Shown: positions 26,150-34,823 of the stretch, piece after piece
Numbering within the stretch: the stretch's first letter is position 1
Layout of the letters: the number at the start of each line of letters is the position of its first letter
Assembly (NCBI RefSeq): GCF_900100715.1
Contig: NZ_FNCA01000002.1
Coordinates: forward strand, 310,001-374,000
Direction: 5' to 3'
Length of the DNA stretch: 64,000 nucleotides
Source: Methanolobus vulcani
Lineage (GTDB): Archaea; Halobacteriota; Methanosarcinia; Methanosarcinales; Methanosarcinaceae
The notes under the pieces: generated by a model
What the model saw: only the letters and a program-made list of their open reading frames with translations
What the model was told of the DNA's origin: nothing
Databases searched by the model: none
Position numbers and translations under genes: made by a program

Positions 26150-26686
26150 CTATTCTATGTCGTTATCTCCGAAATATTCAATCCAGATTTCTGATAGCAC
26201 ATCGCCGTATCCCCAGCCGATATTCCGAGCACCTAGTCTGACCCGATACAGTTCATCTTTCAGGCGGGAAATGTCGTGTCCCTGCTTTTCAACAATGAGA
26301 GTCCATTTTATAGCATTTTCATAGAAATGTTCCATTGAGATATAGTCTCGTTCTTCAAGATCTCCAATTGTTTCGGTGATTTTCTGTCCTTCCATTATTG
26401 TATGCACATAAACATCCGCAAGAACCATTGCATCATCTGTAGCTTTTTCAAGATACCTGAGAATTCTCTTTGTTTCTTTAAAGTCCCAATATCTCATTGT
26501 TCTGATATTGAAACTCAGGGCATGGGTTATTTTCTTCTTGTATTTCTCAACATCAATCTCTTGGCTATCTGCAAGTACTGACCTGACAAAGAGCTTATTG
26601 TCATCAGATAGTTCCATCATGTCCTTCACCAGAGCTATTAGCTCTGCTTTTTCCAGAGAATTAAGTCTTCTCTTTGCCATAATCAT
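26150..26686 (-). CDS. uncharacterised protein, helical, 178 residues
   Basis: A soluble protein of mostly helical character with a charged N-terminus (AKRRLNSLEKAELIALVKDM, MELSDDNKLFVRSVLAD). A basic middle (KKKITHALSFNIRTMRYWDF) and a C-terminal region ending NIGWGYGDVLSEIWIEYF follow. It resembles a conserved hypothetical family (perhaps DUF6155, not certain). No catalytic motif is visible. It is convergent with the orc1/cdc6 gene, with only six bases between the stops. The start may be ATG 26686 or 26680. Confidence 0.75.
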   Translation of the reverse strand: MIMAKRRLNSLEKAELIALVKDMMELSDDNKLFVRSVLADSQEIDVEKYKKKITHALSFNIRTMRYWDFKETKRILRYLEKATDDAMVLADVYVHTIMEGQKITETIGDLEERDYISMEHFYENAIKWTLIVEKQGHDISRLKDELYRVRLGARNIGWGYGDVLSEIWIEYFGDNDIE

Positions 26687-26909
26687 GTCTCAGGATCCTA
26701 TTATCATGTTCCAAACTATTACTTGAAACTAGCAATATGATTCTATCAATCTGCTATGTAAATAAGATAGACTATGCAAAAACAATCAGTTAAAATTAAT
26801 ATTACTACAAAATAAGCAGTTGTCTAGTAACTTAAAAAAGCAGTTTTGCGCAGAATTCAAAAGAACCTGCGCAAATGAGTTTGTTTGTTTATTCCTGTTC
26901 TCAGGGTAT

Positions 26910-28553
26910 TTACATGTCCATTCCGCCCATTCCTGGTGGGAGGTTTGGAACCATGTCTTCTGCACCAGGGCCTGCTGGTCCCTGCTTGGATGCAATGATA
27001 TCGTCAATCCTGAGGATCATGACCGCGGATTCTGCTGCTGAGTTGATAGCCTGTGTCTTTATTCTGAGTGGCTCTACTACACCAGCTTCCCACATGTCGA
27101 TTACCTGTCCTTCGTAGACGTTGAGACCTGCTGTCTTTACGCCCTTCTCGTGGTGTGCACGGAGCTCCATGAGCATGTCTATTGGGTCAAGACCTGCATT
27201 CTCTGCAAGGGTTCTTGGAATAACTTCAAGTGCCTCTGCGAATGCTTTGACTGCAAGCTGCTCTCTTCCGCTGAGTGTTGCTGCGTATTCCTGGAGTCTG
27301 AGTGCGACCTCTACTTCAGGTGATCCGCCGCCAGCTACGAGCTTCTCATCTTCAATTGCTACACCGACTACTCTGAGGGAGTCGTTGAGTGCTCTCTCGA
27401 TGTTGTCGATTACGTGCTCTGTTCCGCCACGGAGGAGGATTGAAACTGCCTTTGGATTGTCACAGCCTGTTACGAAGGTCATTGGGTCGCCGCCGATCTT
27501 CTTCTCTTCTACAAGGTCTGCCTTACCCATGTCATCTTCTGTTATTTCGTCAACGTTTGTGATGAGCTTTGCACCGGTTGCTCTTGCGAGTTTCTGCATG
27601 TCACTCTTCTTTACACGTCTGATTGCGAATACGCCTGCCTTTGCAAGGTAGTGCTGTGCCATGTCATCGATTCCTTTCTGACAGAATACGACATTTGCAC
27701 CACTGCTGGTTACCTTGTCAACAAGTTCCTTGATCATCTTTTCTTCCTGGTCAAGGAATGACTGGAGCATCTCAGGGGATGTGATTGAGATCTCAGCATC
27801 GACTTCTGTGTCTTTGAGTTCGATTGCTGTGTTGATGAGTGCGATCTTTGCGTTTGCTACCTTCTTTGGCATGTTGGTGTGTACACGTTCCTTGTCAATG
27901 ATCATGCCTTTGATGAGCTCAGTGTCCTCAATACGTGCACCGACCTTCTTCTCTACCTTAATGTTGTCCATGTCGACCTTGTTGTCTTCATCGGCAATGC
28001 TTATGATAGCGTCAACTGTGACGTTTGTAAGGACTTCCTTTGTTGCTTCTGCACCCTTTCCGGTCATTGCTGTTCCGGAGATGTTGATGAGAATGTCCCT
28101 GTTCTCTCTGGTGACTGATTTTGCGAGTGTCTTGATGATCTCGCCTGCTTTCTCTGAAGCCATTCTGTAACCGGATGCGATGATTGTTGGGTGTACATCC
28201 TGCTCGATAAGTTCTTCTGCCTTCTTGAGGAGTTCACCGGCAATTACAGCAGCTGTTGTTGTTCCGTCTCCGACTTCATCGTCCTGGGTCTTGGAAACTT
28301 CAACGATCATCTTTGCTGCAGGGTGCTCAATGTCCATCTCTTTAAGGATGGTTGCACCATCGTTTGTGATTACTACATCTCCGAGACTGTCTACAAGCAT
28401 CTTGTCCATACCTTTTGGACCAAGTGTTGTTCTGACAGCTTCAGCGACTGCTTTAGCAGCCATGATGTTGTTGCTCTGTGCTTCTCTGCCTCTGGTTCTC
28501 TGGCTTCCTTCTCTTAATATGAAAATTGGCTGTCCAGCCATCTGTCCTGCCAT
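26910..28553 (-). CDS. thermosome subunit (group II chaperonin)
   Basis: A 547-residue group II chaperonin subunit that folds proteins in an ATP-driven double ring. Signatures include [13 protein letters not shown] and [11 protein letters not shown], the nucleotide loop [13 protein letters not shown], the CQKGIDD apical region and [13 protein letters not shown]. The C-terminal Gly-Met tail (PPGMGGMDM) is typical. GGAGG precedes the ATG. A TATA box (reverse complement of TATATAAG, 28627-28634) predicts a leader of about 50 bases. It stands as its own unit. The subunit class (alpha, beta or gamma) was not resolved. Confidence 0.97.
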   Translation of the reverse strand: MAGQMAGQPIFILREGSQRTRGREAQSNNIMAAKAVAEAVRTTLGPKGMDKMLVDSLGDVVITNDGATILKEMDIEHPAAKMIVEVSKTQDDEVGDGTTTAAVIAGELLKKAEELIEQDVHPTIIASGYRMASEKAGEIIKTLAKSVTRENRDILINISGTAMTGKGAEATKEVLTNVTVDAIISIADEDNKVDMDNIKVEKKVGARIEDTELIKGMIIDKERVHTNMPKKVANAKIALINTAIELKDTEVDAEISITSPEMLQSFLDQEEKMIKELVDKVTSSGANVVFCQKGIDDMAQHYLAKAGVFAIRRVKKSDMQKLARATGAKLITNVDEITEDDMGKADLVEEKKIGGDPMTFVTGCDNPKAVSILLRGGTEHVIDNIERALNDSLRVVGVAIEDEKLVAGGGSPEVEVALRLQEYAATLSGREQLAVKAFAEALEVIPRTLAENAGLDPIDMLMELRAHHEKGVKTAGLNVYEGQVIDMWEAGVVEPLRIKTQAINSAAESAVMILRIDDIIASKQGPAGPGAEDMVPNLPPGMGGMDM

Positions 28554-28626
28554 AATTGTCTATCCTCCTATGTTATGAAATTAGAATGACATTTATTCTC
28601 AAGTCGTTTTTTAATGTTTGTAGTTC

Positions 28627-28634
28627 TATATAAG
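28627..28634 (-). promoter_or_regulatory. TATA box of the thermosome gene
   Basis: The minus-strand sequence GCTTATATAG lies about 75 bases upstream of the thermosome ATG, placing the transcription start near 28605. It is the best TATA match between the small basic protein gene and the thermosome gene. Confidence 0.5.
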
Positions 28635-28746
28635 CATATCGGATTGGCTGAGTTCTTCACGAAGAAAGAATAAGCTACTCACAATTGAAAAAAAGATGTC
28701 AAATTAATGAAAATAAAGAAAAAAAGATTGGTGTAAGTGAGGGACC

Positions 28747-28920
28747 TCACCTTACAATTGATTTAGGAGATCTGTTAAGGAATCTTCTCTTAGCACCAGA
28801 TGATGAGTATCTCTGTGCTGGTCCTGGATGAGCTTTTCCTTCCCTGCACTTTGGTACCTTGATTGTTCTTCCTTTGCGTCCTTTTACCTTTGACCATTCA
28901 ATGCTGCCTGTTTTACCCAT
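28747..28920 (-). CDS. small basic conserved protein, 57 residues (DUF5350-like)
   Basis: A short, very basic protein: [20 protein letters not shown], then [19 protein letters not shown] and a tail [17 protein letters not shown]. The MGKTG start, HPGPAQRY centre and basic tail recall a small methanogen family that I believe is DUF5350; the family name is from memory. The ATG at 28920 has GAGG seven bases upstream. The composition suggests RNA or ribosome binding, but no function is established. It lies upstream of the thermosome gene on the same strand, with a separate promoter between them. Confidence 0.8.
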   Translation of the reverse strand: MGKTGSIEWSKVKGRKGRTIKVPKCREGKAHPGPAQRYSSSGAKRRFLNRSPKSIVR

Positions 28921-29119
28921 GATAAAATCCTCTTGAATTGTTATTTAAAATTATTTGTAAATGGATTGTTAATTTTAAGTTATTTTATGTTTAACCTAGA
29001 TATATAGTTCTAGTCGTTGAGTTTACTTCTAGACGTAATGCTTAGTATTAAAGCTTACGGGAATATGAGAGCAAAATTACTTGTAGACAGCAGAGATTAT
29101 GCATCCATATTAGCAGGAG

Positions 29120-29830
29120 TTGATCAAAATAATCCCGGCAATCGAGAAACAGCTGGAAGCAGTAAAAGACGAGCTTCAGGGCGTGCATGAATACTCCAAT
29201 GAAGAGCTCATATCTATTATACAGGAAGTTGGCTTTGAATGTGATTTCTGTGCCCGCTGCTGTACAAGGCAGTTCAATGACCATGTTTTCCTTTTAAATG
29301 AAGATGCCATCAGGATGCAACAGATAGACCCTGATTGCATGGAACCTGCACCATATTTTGAGCTATGCGATCAGCAGGGCCGTTTCTACGTATCCGGCTA
29401 TGCGCTAAAAGCAAAAGAAGATGGTTCATGCATCTTCCTTAATGAAGAAAAGCGATGCAAGATCTATGATCAGCGTCCCACGATCTGCAGTCTTTATCCT
29501 TATATGCTTCACCGCGAACCAGACGAGAACGGCAATGTAGACTGGAGGCAGATAAGCGGCCTTAACCAACACGGCTGCTATCACACAGAAATTAGTGATG
29601 AAGAAGCCAGTGAGATTGCAGACCGGATAAAATCATATGAAACCAGCTACCTCTCCCAGCTCATTGAGTTCTTCAAAAAAGCAGAGGAACATTTCACCAA
29701 AAACAAATTGAAACACGTTCAGGGTGTCTACGACAGGGAAATGAGGAAATTCAACAAAGGCGGAGAAATTACAGTATTTGTCTATTATAATGGTGAGTTC
29801 ATAAAGCACAGGTTCAAAGGCCCGGAATAA
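29120..29830 (+). CDS. YkgJ-family cysteine-cluster protein
   Basis: A 236-residue protein with the YkgJ (CxxCxxCC) cluster: FECDFCARCCTRQF near residue 35, later CIFLNEEKRCKIYDQRPTICSLYP. These cysteines probably bind a zinc ion or Fe-S cluster. The function of the family is unknown. Its C-terminus is helical and lysine-rich. The start is unsettled: the frame begins after a stop at 29111-29113, and TTG 29120 directly abuts an AGGAG sequence, too close for normal initiation; GTG 29183 is an alternative. It converges with the radical SAM gene. Confidence 0.85.
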   Translation: MIKIIPAIEKQLEAVKDELQGVHEYSNEELISIIQEVGFECDFCARCCTRQFNDHVFLLNEDAIRMQQIDPDCMEPAPYFELCDQQGRFYVSGYALKAKEDGSCIFLNEEKRCKIYDQRPTICSLYPYMLHREPDENGNVDWRQISGLNQHGCYHTEISDEEASEIADRIKSYETSYLSQLIEFFKKAEEHFTKNKLKHVQGVYDREMRKFNKGGEITVFVYYNGEFIKHRFKGPE

Positions 29831-29844
29831 AAAGTATTATAGTA

Positions 29845-30951
29845 TTATTCCCATGTACCGGTAGCTTGGCCTGTAAGTGCCAGCTTTCCCATCACTTTTT
29901 TGTAACGCTTACTTACAGGTGATGTTTTCACATCCGCAAAAGGAGTTCCTGGAAGTGGTGTCAGGTAATGTGAATGCACATTGCCGCCTTTTTTGCAGAT
30001 CCATTGGATAAGTTCCAGACTCATATCCTGCTCTTCTTCAGTCTCATCTGGAAAACCCACCATAAAATCCACAACAGGTGTAATTCCATGTTCAAAACAG
30101 AGTTCAAGACTCTGGACGACATCATCAACAGTGTGTCCTCTGAGAATCTCTCTCAGGATTCTGTTACTTCCTGACTGAGCCCCAAGGCTCACTTTTGAGT
30201 TTGTGCAATACTTTGTGATTAGTTCCAGTGACTCATTGGTAATGAATTCCGGCCTGACCTCTGAAGGAAAAGTCCCGAAAAAGATATCCTTTGGACCTGT
30301 ATCTTTAAGTGCCGAAAGAAGTTTTTCGACTTTGTCAAAACGTGGATGTATGCCATCACTTCCATATGCCATTGAGTTTGAAGAGGTGAATCTCAGGTCC
30401 CGGTAATATTTTGCATATTTCACGATAGACTCAATACTTCTATGTCTCATCTTATTCCCGAAAAGACGCGGTGTCTGGCAGTATCTGCACCTGAAAGGAC
30501 ATCCTCTGCTGATCTCAAGAGGTGACATTACAATTTTCGGGTCAAAACACGGATACTTATCAAGGTCAACAGGTTCCCTTTTTTCAGTGATTACAGTTTT
30601 TCCGGAATCATCCCTGTAGGCAATTCCTTTCACTGTGGAAACATCTCTTCCTGATTTGATTGTCTCAATAAGTTCAGGTAAAGTTTCCTCACCTTCGCCG
30701 ATAACCACATAATCAAAATAGTCAAGTGTCTCCTCCGGTGCGCCAGAAGGATGAGGACCACCTGCAATAAATATAGATTCGGTGTCTGCTTTTTTGACTT
30801 CTTTAAAAATAGAATCTTTCTGCCTGGTGGCGAAGCTGTATATCATTACTCCATCGTGAGGCTTTTTGACCTTCAAAGCCTCCGGCACAAGAGGTGCCAA
30901 TGCAGCAAGACTGTACGTGTTCTTTTTATTCCAGCGAAAGCAGACATCCAT
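29845..30951 (-). CDS. B12-binding/radical SAM protein (MJ1487-like)
   Basis: A 368-residue protein. The N-terminus is a cobalamin-binding-like Rossmann domain (FIAGGPHPSGAPEETLDYFDYVVIGEGE), without an obvious DxHxxG. The radical SAM core has the 4Fe-4S motif CPFRCRYC near residue 150, a GAQSGSNRILREILRGH segment and DFMVGFPDETEEEQ. The sequence fits a methanogen family that I recall as the MJ_1487 family (TIGR04013). The substrate is unknown. It is the last gene of an apparent four-gene operon with UbiD-type decarboxylase and both aconitase-X subunits, 20 bases after the small-subunit stop. Confidence 0.88.
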   Translation of the reverse strand: MDVCFRWNKKNTYSLAALAPLVPEALKVKKPHDGVMIYSFATRQKDSIFKEVKKADTESIFIAGGPHPSGAPEETLDYFDYVVIGEGEETLPELIETIKSGRDVSTVKGIAYRDDSGKTVITEKREPVDLDKYPCFDPKIVMSPLEISRGCPFRCRYCQTPRLFGNKMRHRSIESIVKYAKYYRDLRFTSSNSMAYGSDGIHPRFDKVEKLLSALKDTGPKDIFFGTFPSEVRPEFITNESLELITKYCTNSKVSLGAQSGSNRILREILRGHTVDDVVQSLELCFEHGITPVVDFMVGFPDETEEEQDMSLELIQWICKKGGNVHSHYLTPLPGTPFADVKTSPVSKRYKKVMGKLALTGQATGTWE

Positions 30952-30971
30952 GAATTTCTCTCAAATCTTAA

Positions 30972-31376
30972 TTATTCATTTCTTAGTTCAACAAAAGCTT
31001 CTGTGCTGTTGACAACAACCATGTCACCATTTTTCAGAATCTTGTAAGGGTCCTTCTCAAGCCTGTCAACAAGAGGTACTTCTGATATTATTGCACCCAC
31101 AGCCACAATTGGCTCAGATTCAAGGTTGATCATTGCAGCAGGAGCCACGCCATTCTTGAAAAGCTGATAGATGACATACGAGCCAACAGTGGAACCTTTC
31201 CCGTGTGGGAAAACAAGGACTTTTCCGGCAATTGACTGCCCGTAAAGTTGGTGCTGAGGTTCTACTACTTCTCCGGTCTCAGGCTCAACATTTCCAAGGA
31301 ACGAAATTGCATCATTTGTAAGAAGCACTTCGCCTTCTGCAACACCTCTGGAAATAGTTCTGCATTTAATTTTCAT
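30972..31376 (-). CDS. phosphomevalonate dehydratase small subunit (DUF126)
   Basis: A 134-residue swivel-domain protein (DUF126/AcnX small subunit). It starts MKIKCRTISRGVAEGEVLL and contains the FPHGKGSTVGSYVIYQL motif typical of aconitase-X swivel domains. With the large subunit it dehydrates mevalonate 5-phosphate to trans-anhydromevalonate 5-phosphate in the archaeal mevalonate pathway. The ATG at 31376 overlaps the end of the large-subunit gene by 11 bases; an upstream in-frame ATG at 31457 would overlap much more and is unlikely. Confidence 0.92.
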   Translation of the reverse strand: MKIKCRTISRGVAEGEVLLTNDAISFLGNVEPETGEVVEPQHQLYGQSIAGKVLVFPHGKGSTVGSYVIYQLFKNGVAPAAMINLESEPIVAVGAIISEVPLVDRLEKDPYKILKNGDMVVVNSTEAFVELRNE

Positions 31377-32550
31377 CGACAACACCTGCCTCTTTGATGC
31401 AGTCCTCAATCCTCGCATACTTTGCCGCCACTTTACACATGCTTGGAACATAGGCAAGAGCCTTTCCAGAGTTCACGGTTATGGACTCGTACTTGTTAGT
31501 GGCAGGTGAGACTACCATGCAGGTGTCGCACACAACTTTTGCCCCGCTTTTCTCGATTCTCTGCACAAGGTCGGGATGCCTTTCAGCAACTTCTCTTGCA
31601 GTGCAGACCCACATTTCCTTTTGGAGTTTCTTCCCTTCAACAAGTCCTGCTATTTCTTCCAGTTCCTCAACAGAACAGTGTGGGCATCCAACGGTGATTA
31701 TCTCACTGGATTGTATGTCCTTATTAGTTTCATAGACCTCGTCAATCTGTGTTCTCTCAACAGGAATGACTTCATCAGGTCTTGCAAATTTGTTCCTGAC
31801 AGCCTCTGGAGTTACGTCTTCTATATGATAGAGTGCCACGGCACCGGACGCTGCAAGTGCTGCACCGAGGGATTTCATCTCGTTCTTTGAAGGCTTGTTT
31901 TTCATGTAGAATATTGGAACCCTGCTTCCGATTGTCTTGCCTGCAACGTAACCAAGAGCACCAAAGTCAGAGCCTGAAAGTTCGCAATCAACTTCCACAG
32001 TCACCACCGGTTCTCTCATTTCGTCAAGGTGGTATCCGTAGTTTGCAGTCTTGCCAACAAGTGCTGCGGAGAGTGCTGAAGGACCTCCTTCACGGTTTGT
32101 CCTTGCACCGATTACTGAATTAGCATAAGATACGGCTGATGATTCACTCCATGCGATGTGGTCGTCAAGTGTGACGTTAAATCCTTCAAGATAATATGGT
32201 GTACATGTGCACTTTGTCTGGATGCCAAGTTTTGCGTAAGCCTCAATGATCTCCTGCTGCTTCTTTGCAAATACAGGGTCGATGCCCATTTCATCCCAGC
32301 GGACTATGTCCATTCCTGCAGGATTGAGGATTGAAGGGATCTTCACTTTTCCTTCAAGGTCGGATATCCACTCAAGGCCTGCGTCTCCAATTGTCTTATA
32401 TGATACTCCGGCTATCTGTGCGCTCTTTACAGGAATAAGTTTGTCAGCACCGTAGATATCTCCAAGTGCAACCAGTATCTCGATTGCTTTCTGGAGACTA
32501 CGGCCGTATTCTCCATCAAGCGTTTTTTCTTCTTCAGGTGTAAGATACAT
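31366..32550 (-). CDS. phosphomevalonate dehydratase large subunit (aconitase X)
   Basis: A 394-residue aconitase-X catalytic subunit (DUF521). Recognisable pieces are MYLTPEEEKTLDGEYG, SAQIAGVSYKTIGDAGLEW, CTCTPYYLEG and SAVSYANSVIGARTNREGGPSALS. A late CPHCS and CDTCMVVSP supply cluster cysteines. In archaea this family plus the DUF126 subunit acts as the Fe-S phosphomevalonate dehydratase for isoprenoid lipid synthesis. GGTGA precedes the ATG. It lies 30 bases after the UbiD-type gene and overlaps the small-subunit gene. Confidence 0.93.
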   Translation of the reverse strand: MYLTPEEEKTLDGEYGRSLQKAIEILVALGDIYGADKLIPVKSAQIAGVSYKTIGDAGLEWISDLEGKVKIPSILNPAGMDIVRWDEMGIDPVFAKKQQEIIEAYAKLGIQTKCTCTPYYLEGFNVTLDDHIAWSESSAVSYANSVIGARTNREGGPSALSAALVGKTANYGYHLDEMREPVVTVEVDCELSGSDFGALGYVAGKTIGSRVPIFYMKNKPSKNEMKSLGAALAASGAVALYHIEDVTPEAVRNKFARPDEVIPVERTQIDEVYETNKDIQSSEIITVGCPHCSVEELEEIAGLVEGKKLQKEMWVCTAREVAERHPDLVQRIEKSGAKVVCDTCMVVSPATNKYESITVNSGKALAYVPSMCKVAAKYARIEDCIKEAGVVDEN

Positions 32551-32580
32551 TCTTTTTCACCATGTTGTAATTTTCACTCT

Positions 32581-33840
32581 TCACTCTGGCATCTTTGCAC
32601 GTTCAAAGTTCTGTGCTTCTTTCAGAACCTTTGTAGCGTCAATTCCCATTTTGGTGGTGGTTCCATCAGGTGCACCGCGTGGGTCAAGTGAACTTCCTCT
32701 CACATTTGGTATTATCATAACGTCCATGTCACCCTTCACCCTGGTGGCAATGGCAAATTCAACATCTTGCAGGTCAAAGATGTCGATATCATCATCAACT
32801 ACAACCACATGCTTCAGGCTTGTGTGAGCTGCGAAAGCTGCCATGATGGCGTTCTTTCCGTCACCTTCTGTCTGTTTCTCAATCTGAACCACTGCATGCA
32901 GGTAACAGCACCCGCCTTCTGTGAGTACCACGTTCTTTACGGTTGTGACTTCGCTGACAGCGTTGAATATCCTTGGTTCGTATGGAACTCCCATCATGAG
33001 CAGGTGTTCAGGACCTGCCGGGAGGATTCCGTGGTAGATAGGGTCTTTGCGGTGCAGTATTCTTGTGATGTGTATGACCGGTTCCTGTCTCACAAGGTCG
33101 TAGGTTCCTGTTATGTCCACGAATGGTCCTTCATCGACTCTTTCAACCGGGTCGATGTAACCTTCAAGGACGATCTCTGCATGAGGGACTTTGATTCCGT
33201 TTGAGCATTCGAAAAGTTCTACAGGTCTGCCACGTAGGGCTGCAGCATAGTTGAATTCCTTGCCTGCCGGTACACGTGTGGTTGATGCGAAAGTAACTGT
33301 AGGGTCAGCACCAAGAACGATTGCAATAGGGAGTTTTTCACCTTTGTCAGATGCTTTCTTATGCATGACGTAGCTGTGTCTTGGAGCTACAAGACGTGCT
33401 GCAAGTCTTGTTTTATCGACTACAAGGAGCCTGTGGATAGCTGCATTCATGACGCCTTCATACTCAGTTACAACAACTCCGGCTGTAAGATATGGTCCTG
33501 CATCCTTTTCGAAGTGTGTCATTATGGGGAGTTTTGTGAGGTCAACTTCATCCTCGATGACTTCCATTGTTGGTGAGTTTTTTACGATAACGACCTCGCC
33601 ATCTGGTGATACTTCAGAGAGTTTCTTGATTATCTTATCCTTGTCCACACCGAACATTGTTGCAAGTTCATCCCTTGAACCGAGCACGTTCATGATGGCT
33701 TTGTTGCCGTCAATGTCATGGAACAGCACCGGTCCGGGTGTCTTCTTTGCAATACGCGGTGCTTCGAACACCTTTGAAACAGGCTCTGTTACCTCAACGA
33801 GTTTCCCGTTCTTCCTGAGCTGGTCGATAAATTCCCTCAT
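32581..33840 (-). CDS. UbiD-family decarboxylase, anhydromevalonate-phosphate type
   Basis: A 419-residue UbiD-family enzyme, expected to use prenylated FMN. Typical segments are REFIDQLRKNGKLVEV at the start, the ITGTYDLVRQEPVIHI and EGPFVDITG regions with conserved acidic residues, and DVMIIPNVRGSSLDPRG. In archaea this subgroup decarboxylates trans-anhydromevalonate 5-phosphate to isopentenyl phosphate. The direct linkage to both phosphomevalonate dehydratase subunits makes that assignment strong. GGATGAT precedes the ATG. The flavin prenyltransferase UbiX is not in the window. Confidence 0.93.
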   Translation of the reverse strand: MREFIDQLRKNGKLVEVTEPVSKVFEAPRIAKKTPGPVLFHDIDGNKAIMNVLGSRDELATMFGVDKDKIIKKLSEVSPDGEVVIVKNSPTMEVIEDEVDLTKLPIMTHFEKDAGPYLTAGVVVTEYEGVMNAAIHRLLVVDKTRLAARLVAPRHSYVMHKKASDKGEKLPIAIVLGADPTVTFASTTRVPAGKEFNYAAALRGRPVELFECSNGIKVPHAEIVLEGYIDPVERVDEGPFVDITGTYDLVRQEPVIHITRILHRKDPIYHGILPAGPEHLLMMGVPYEPRIFNAVSEVTTVKNVVLTEGGCCYLHAVVQIEKQTEGDGKNAIMAAFAAHTSLKHVVVVDDDIDIFDLQDVEFAIATRVKGDMDVMIIPNVRGSSLDPRGAPDGTTTKMGIDATKVLKEAQNFERAKMPE

Positions 33841-33967
33841 GGTATCATCCGTGTAAAAGTTGTAAGTAATATATTATTAGTGAGTTGTCTCATTTAGGGC
33901 TAGAATATGAGCCAATTATATTTGAATGCATATACTAAAAGAGGATTGTGTGCAGTTTTGTTTTGTT

Positions 33968-34426
33968 TCAATTGCTTTTCTCTTTGTTCTTTCGTATTTT
34001 TTCTAAAAGAATTACATGATACTCTCTAAAGCAATTATCGATTTTTTCTATTATCTCATTACGAGGAGCATTCTCATCTAATAATTGATAAAATAATTTG
34101 ATAAGCTCATTTTTGATTTCTATGTAAGGAGTTTCATGACATCTAGATTTTTCCCCATCATAACACAGATTTTTCTGAAAATTATCTCTAGCTTCAGTTA
34201 AACTAAAAGATTCGTTAGGTCCTCCAAGAACTTCATCTGCATTTATATCATCCTGTCCATCATCTTCCCATTTACATAAAATACATATGTCATAACCACC
34301 GCGTTCATTTAGAGTTGGAAAACCACAGCATGGGCATGTATAATCTAGAGTAGTTTCCGGTAACTTTATTTTTTCATTTTCGAGATATTGATTGAACTTA
34401 ATTCTTCTTTGTTTAAAATCTTCCAT
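33968..34426 (-). CDS. CPCC-type cysteine-rich protein
   Basis: A 152-residue protein with a CPCC domain: YTCPCCGFPTLNERGGYDIC, then ILCKWEDDGQDD and a conserved GGPNESFSLTEARDNFQ. The rest is helical and charged. The function of this family is unknown; most members are bacterial. Base composition is more AT-rich than that of neighbouring operons, and the flanks have no operon partners, so transfer is likely. I chose ATG 34426 on family fit, although no ribosome site is visible; the frame extends to 34492 through a hydrophobic leader that would otherwise resemble a membrane helix. Confidence 0.8.
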   Translation of the reverse strand: MEDFKQRRIKFNQYLENEKIKLPETTLDYTCPCCGFPTLNERGGYDICILCKWEDDGQDDINADEVLGGPNESFSLTEARDNFQKNLCYDGEKSRCHETPYIEIKNELIKLFYQLLDENAPRNEIIEKIDNCFREYHVILLEKIRKNKEKSN

Positions 34427-34492
34427 GAGGAAAAAATACAAGAGTATTACATAATACTTTTTGATGTATGTGCTCAGTAGGAATCCTGCCAT

Positions 34493-34823
34493 TATGATTT
34501 CTCGCAGGTTACGAATAACTCGAATAATCCCGAAGGGTCCGGCGAAGCCGGCGCTTTACCATAAGAAAAGCAAAAAAATCTGCATGTAATATTAGAATAC
34601 TTTATTTGCAGGCTTTCATAAAATTATGTATACAGATCTGAAAATCTAAGGGATATTCTTTTGTATAGCATCATTGGAATGTGCCGCCTTCGGCGGATGG
34701 TTGCTTTGTTTTTAGATTGCCAATTTTTTGTGGAAACTAAATTGGGCAAAGACTGTATCAGTCACATACACAGGATTTCTACAGAGCCGATGTATGAACT
34801 AATTAAAAAGAAATAGTCCTCTT
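34493..34823. other. non-coding stretch with two GC hairpins
   Basis: About 330 bases without a credible gene. Two short GC hairpins stand out in AT-rich surroundings: CCGGC-GAA-GCCGG (34539-34551) and CCGCC-TTC-GGCGG (34684-34696). A weaker CTGCA/TGCAG pair lies near 34591-34613. These look like extragenic repeat hairpins. I see no open frame, tRNA or inverted-repeat-bounded element. Confidence 0.5.

Noticed and set aside
27121-28578. Long plus-strand frames opposite the thermosome gene
   Set aside because: They are antisense shadows of a highly conserved chaperonin gene with strong codon bias; they show low-complexity Ser/Ala/Thr composition and no ribosome sites.
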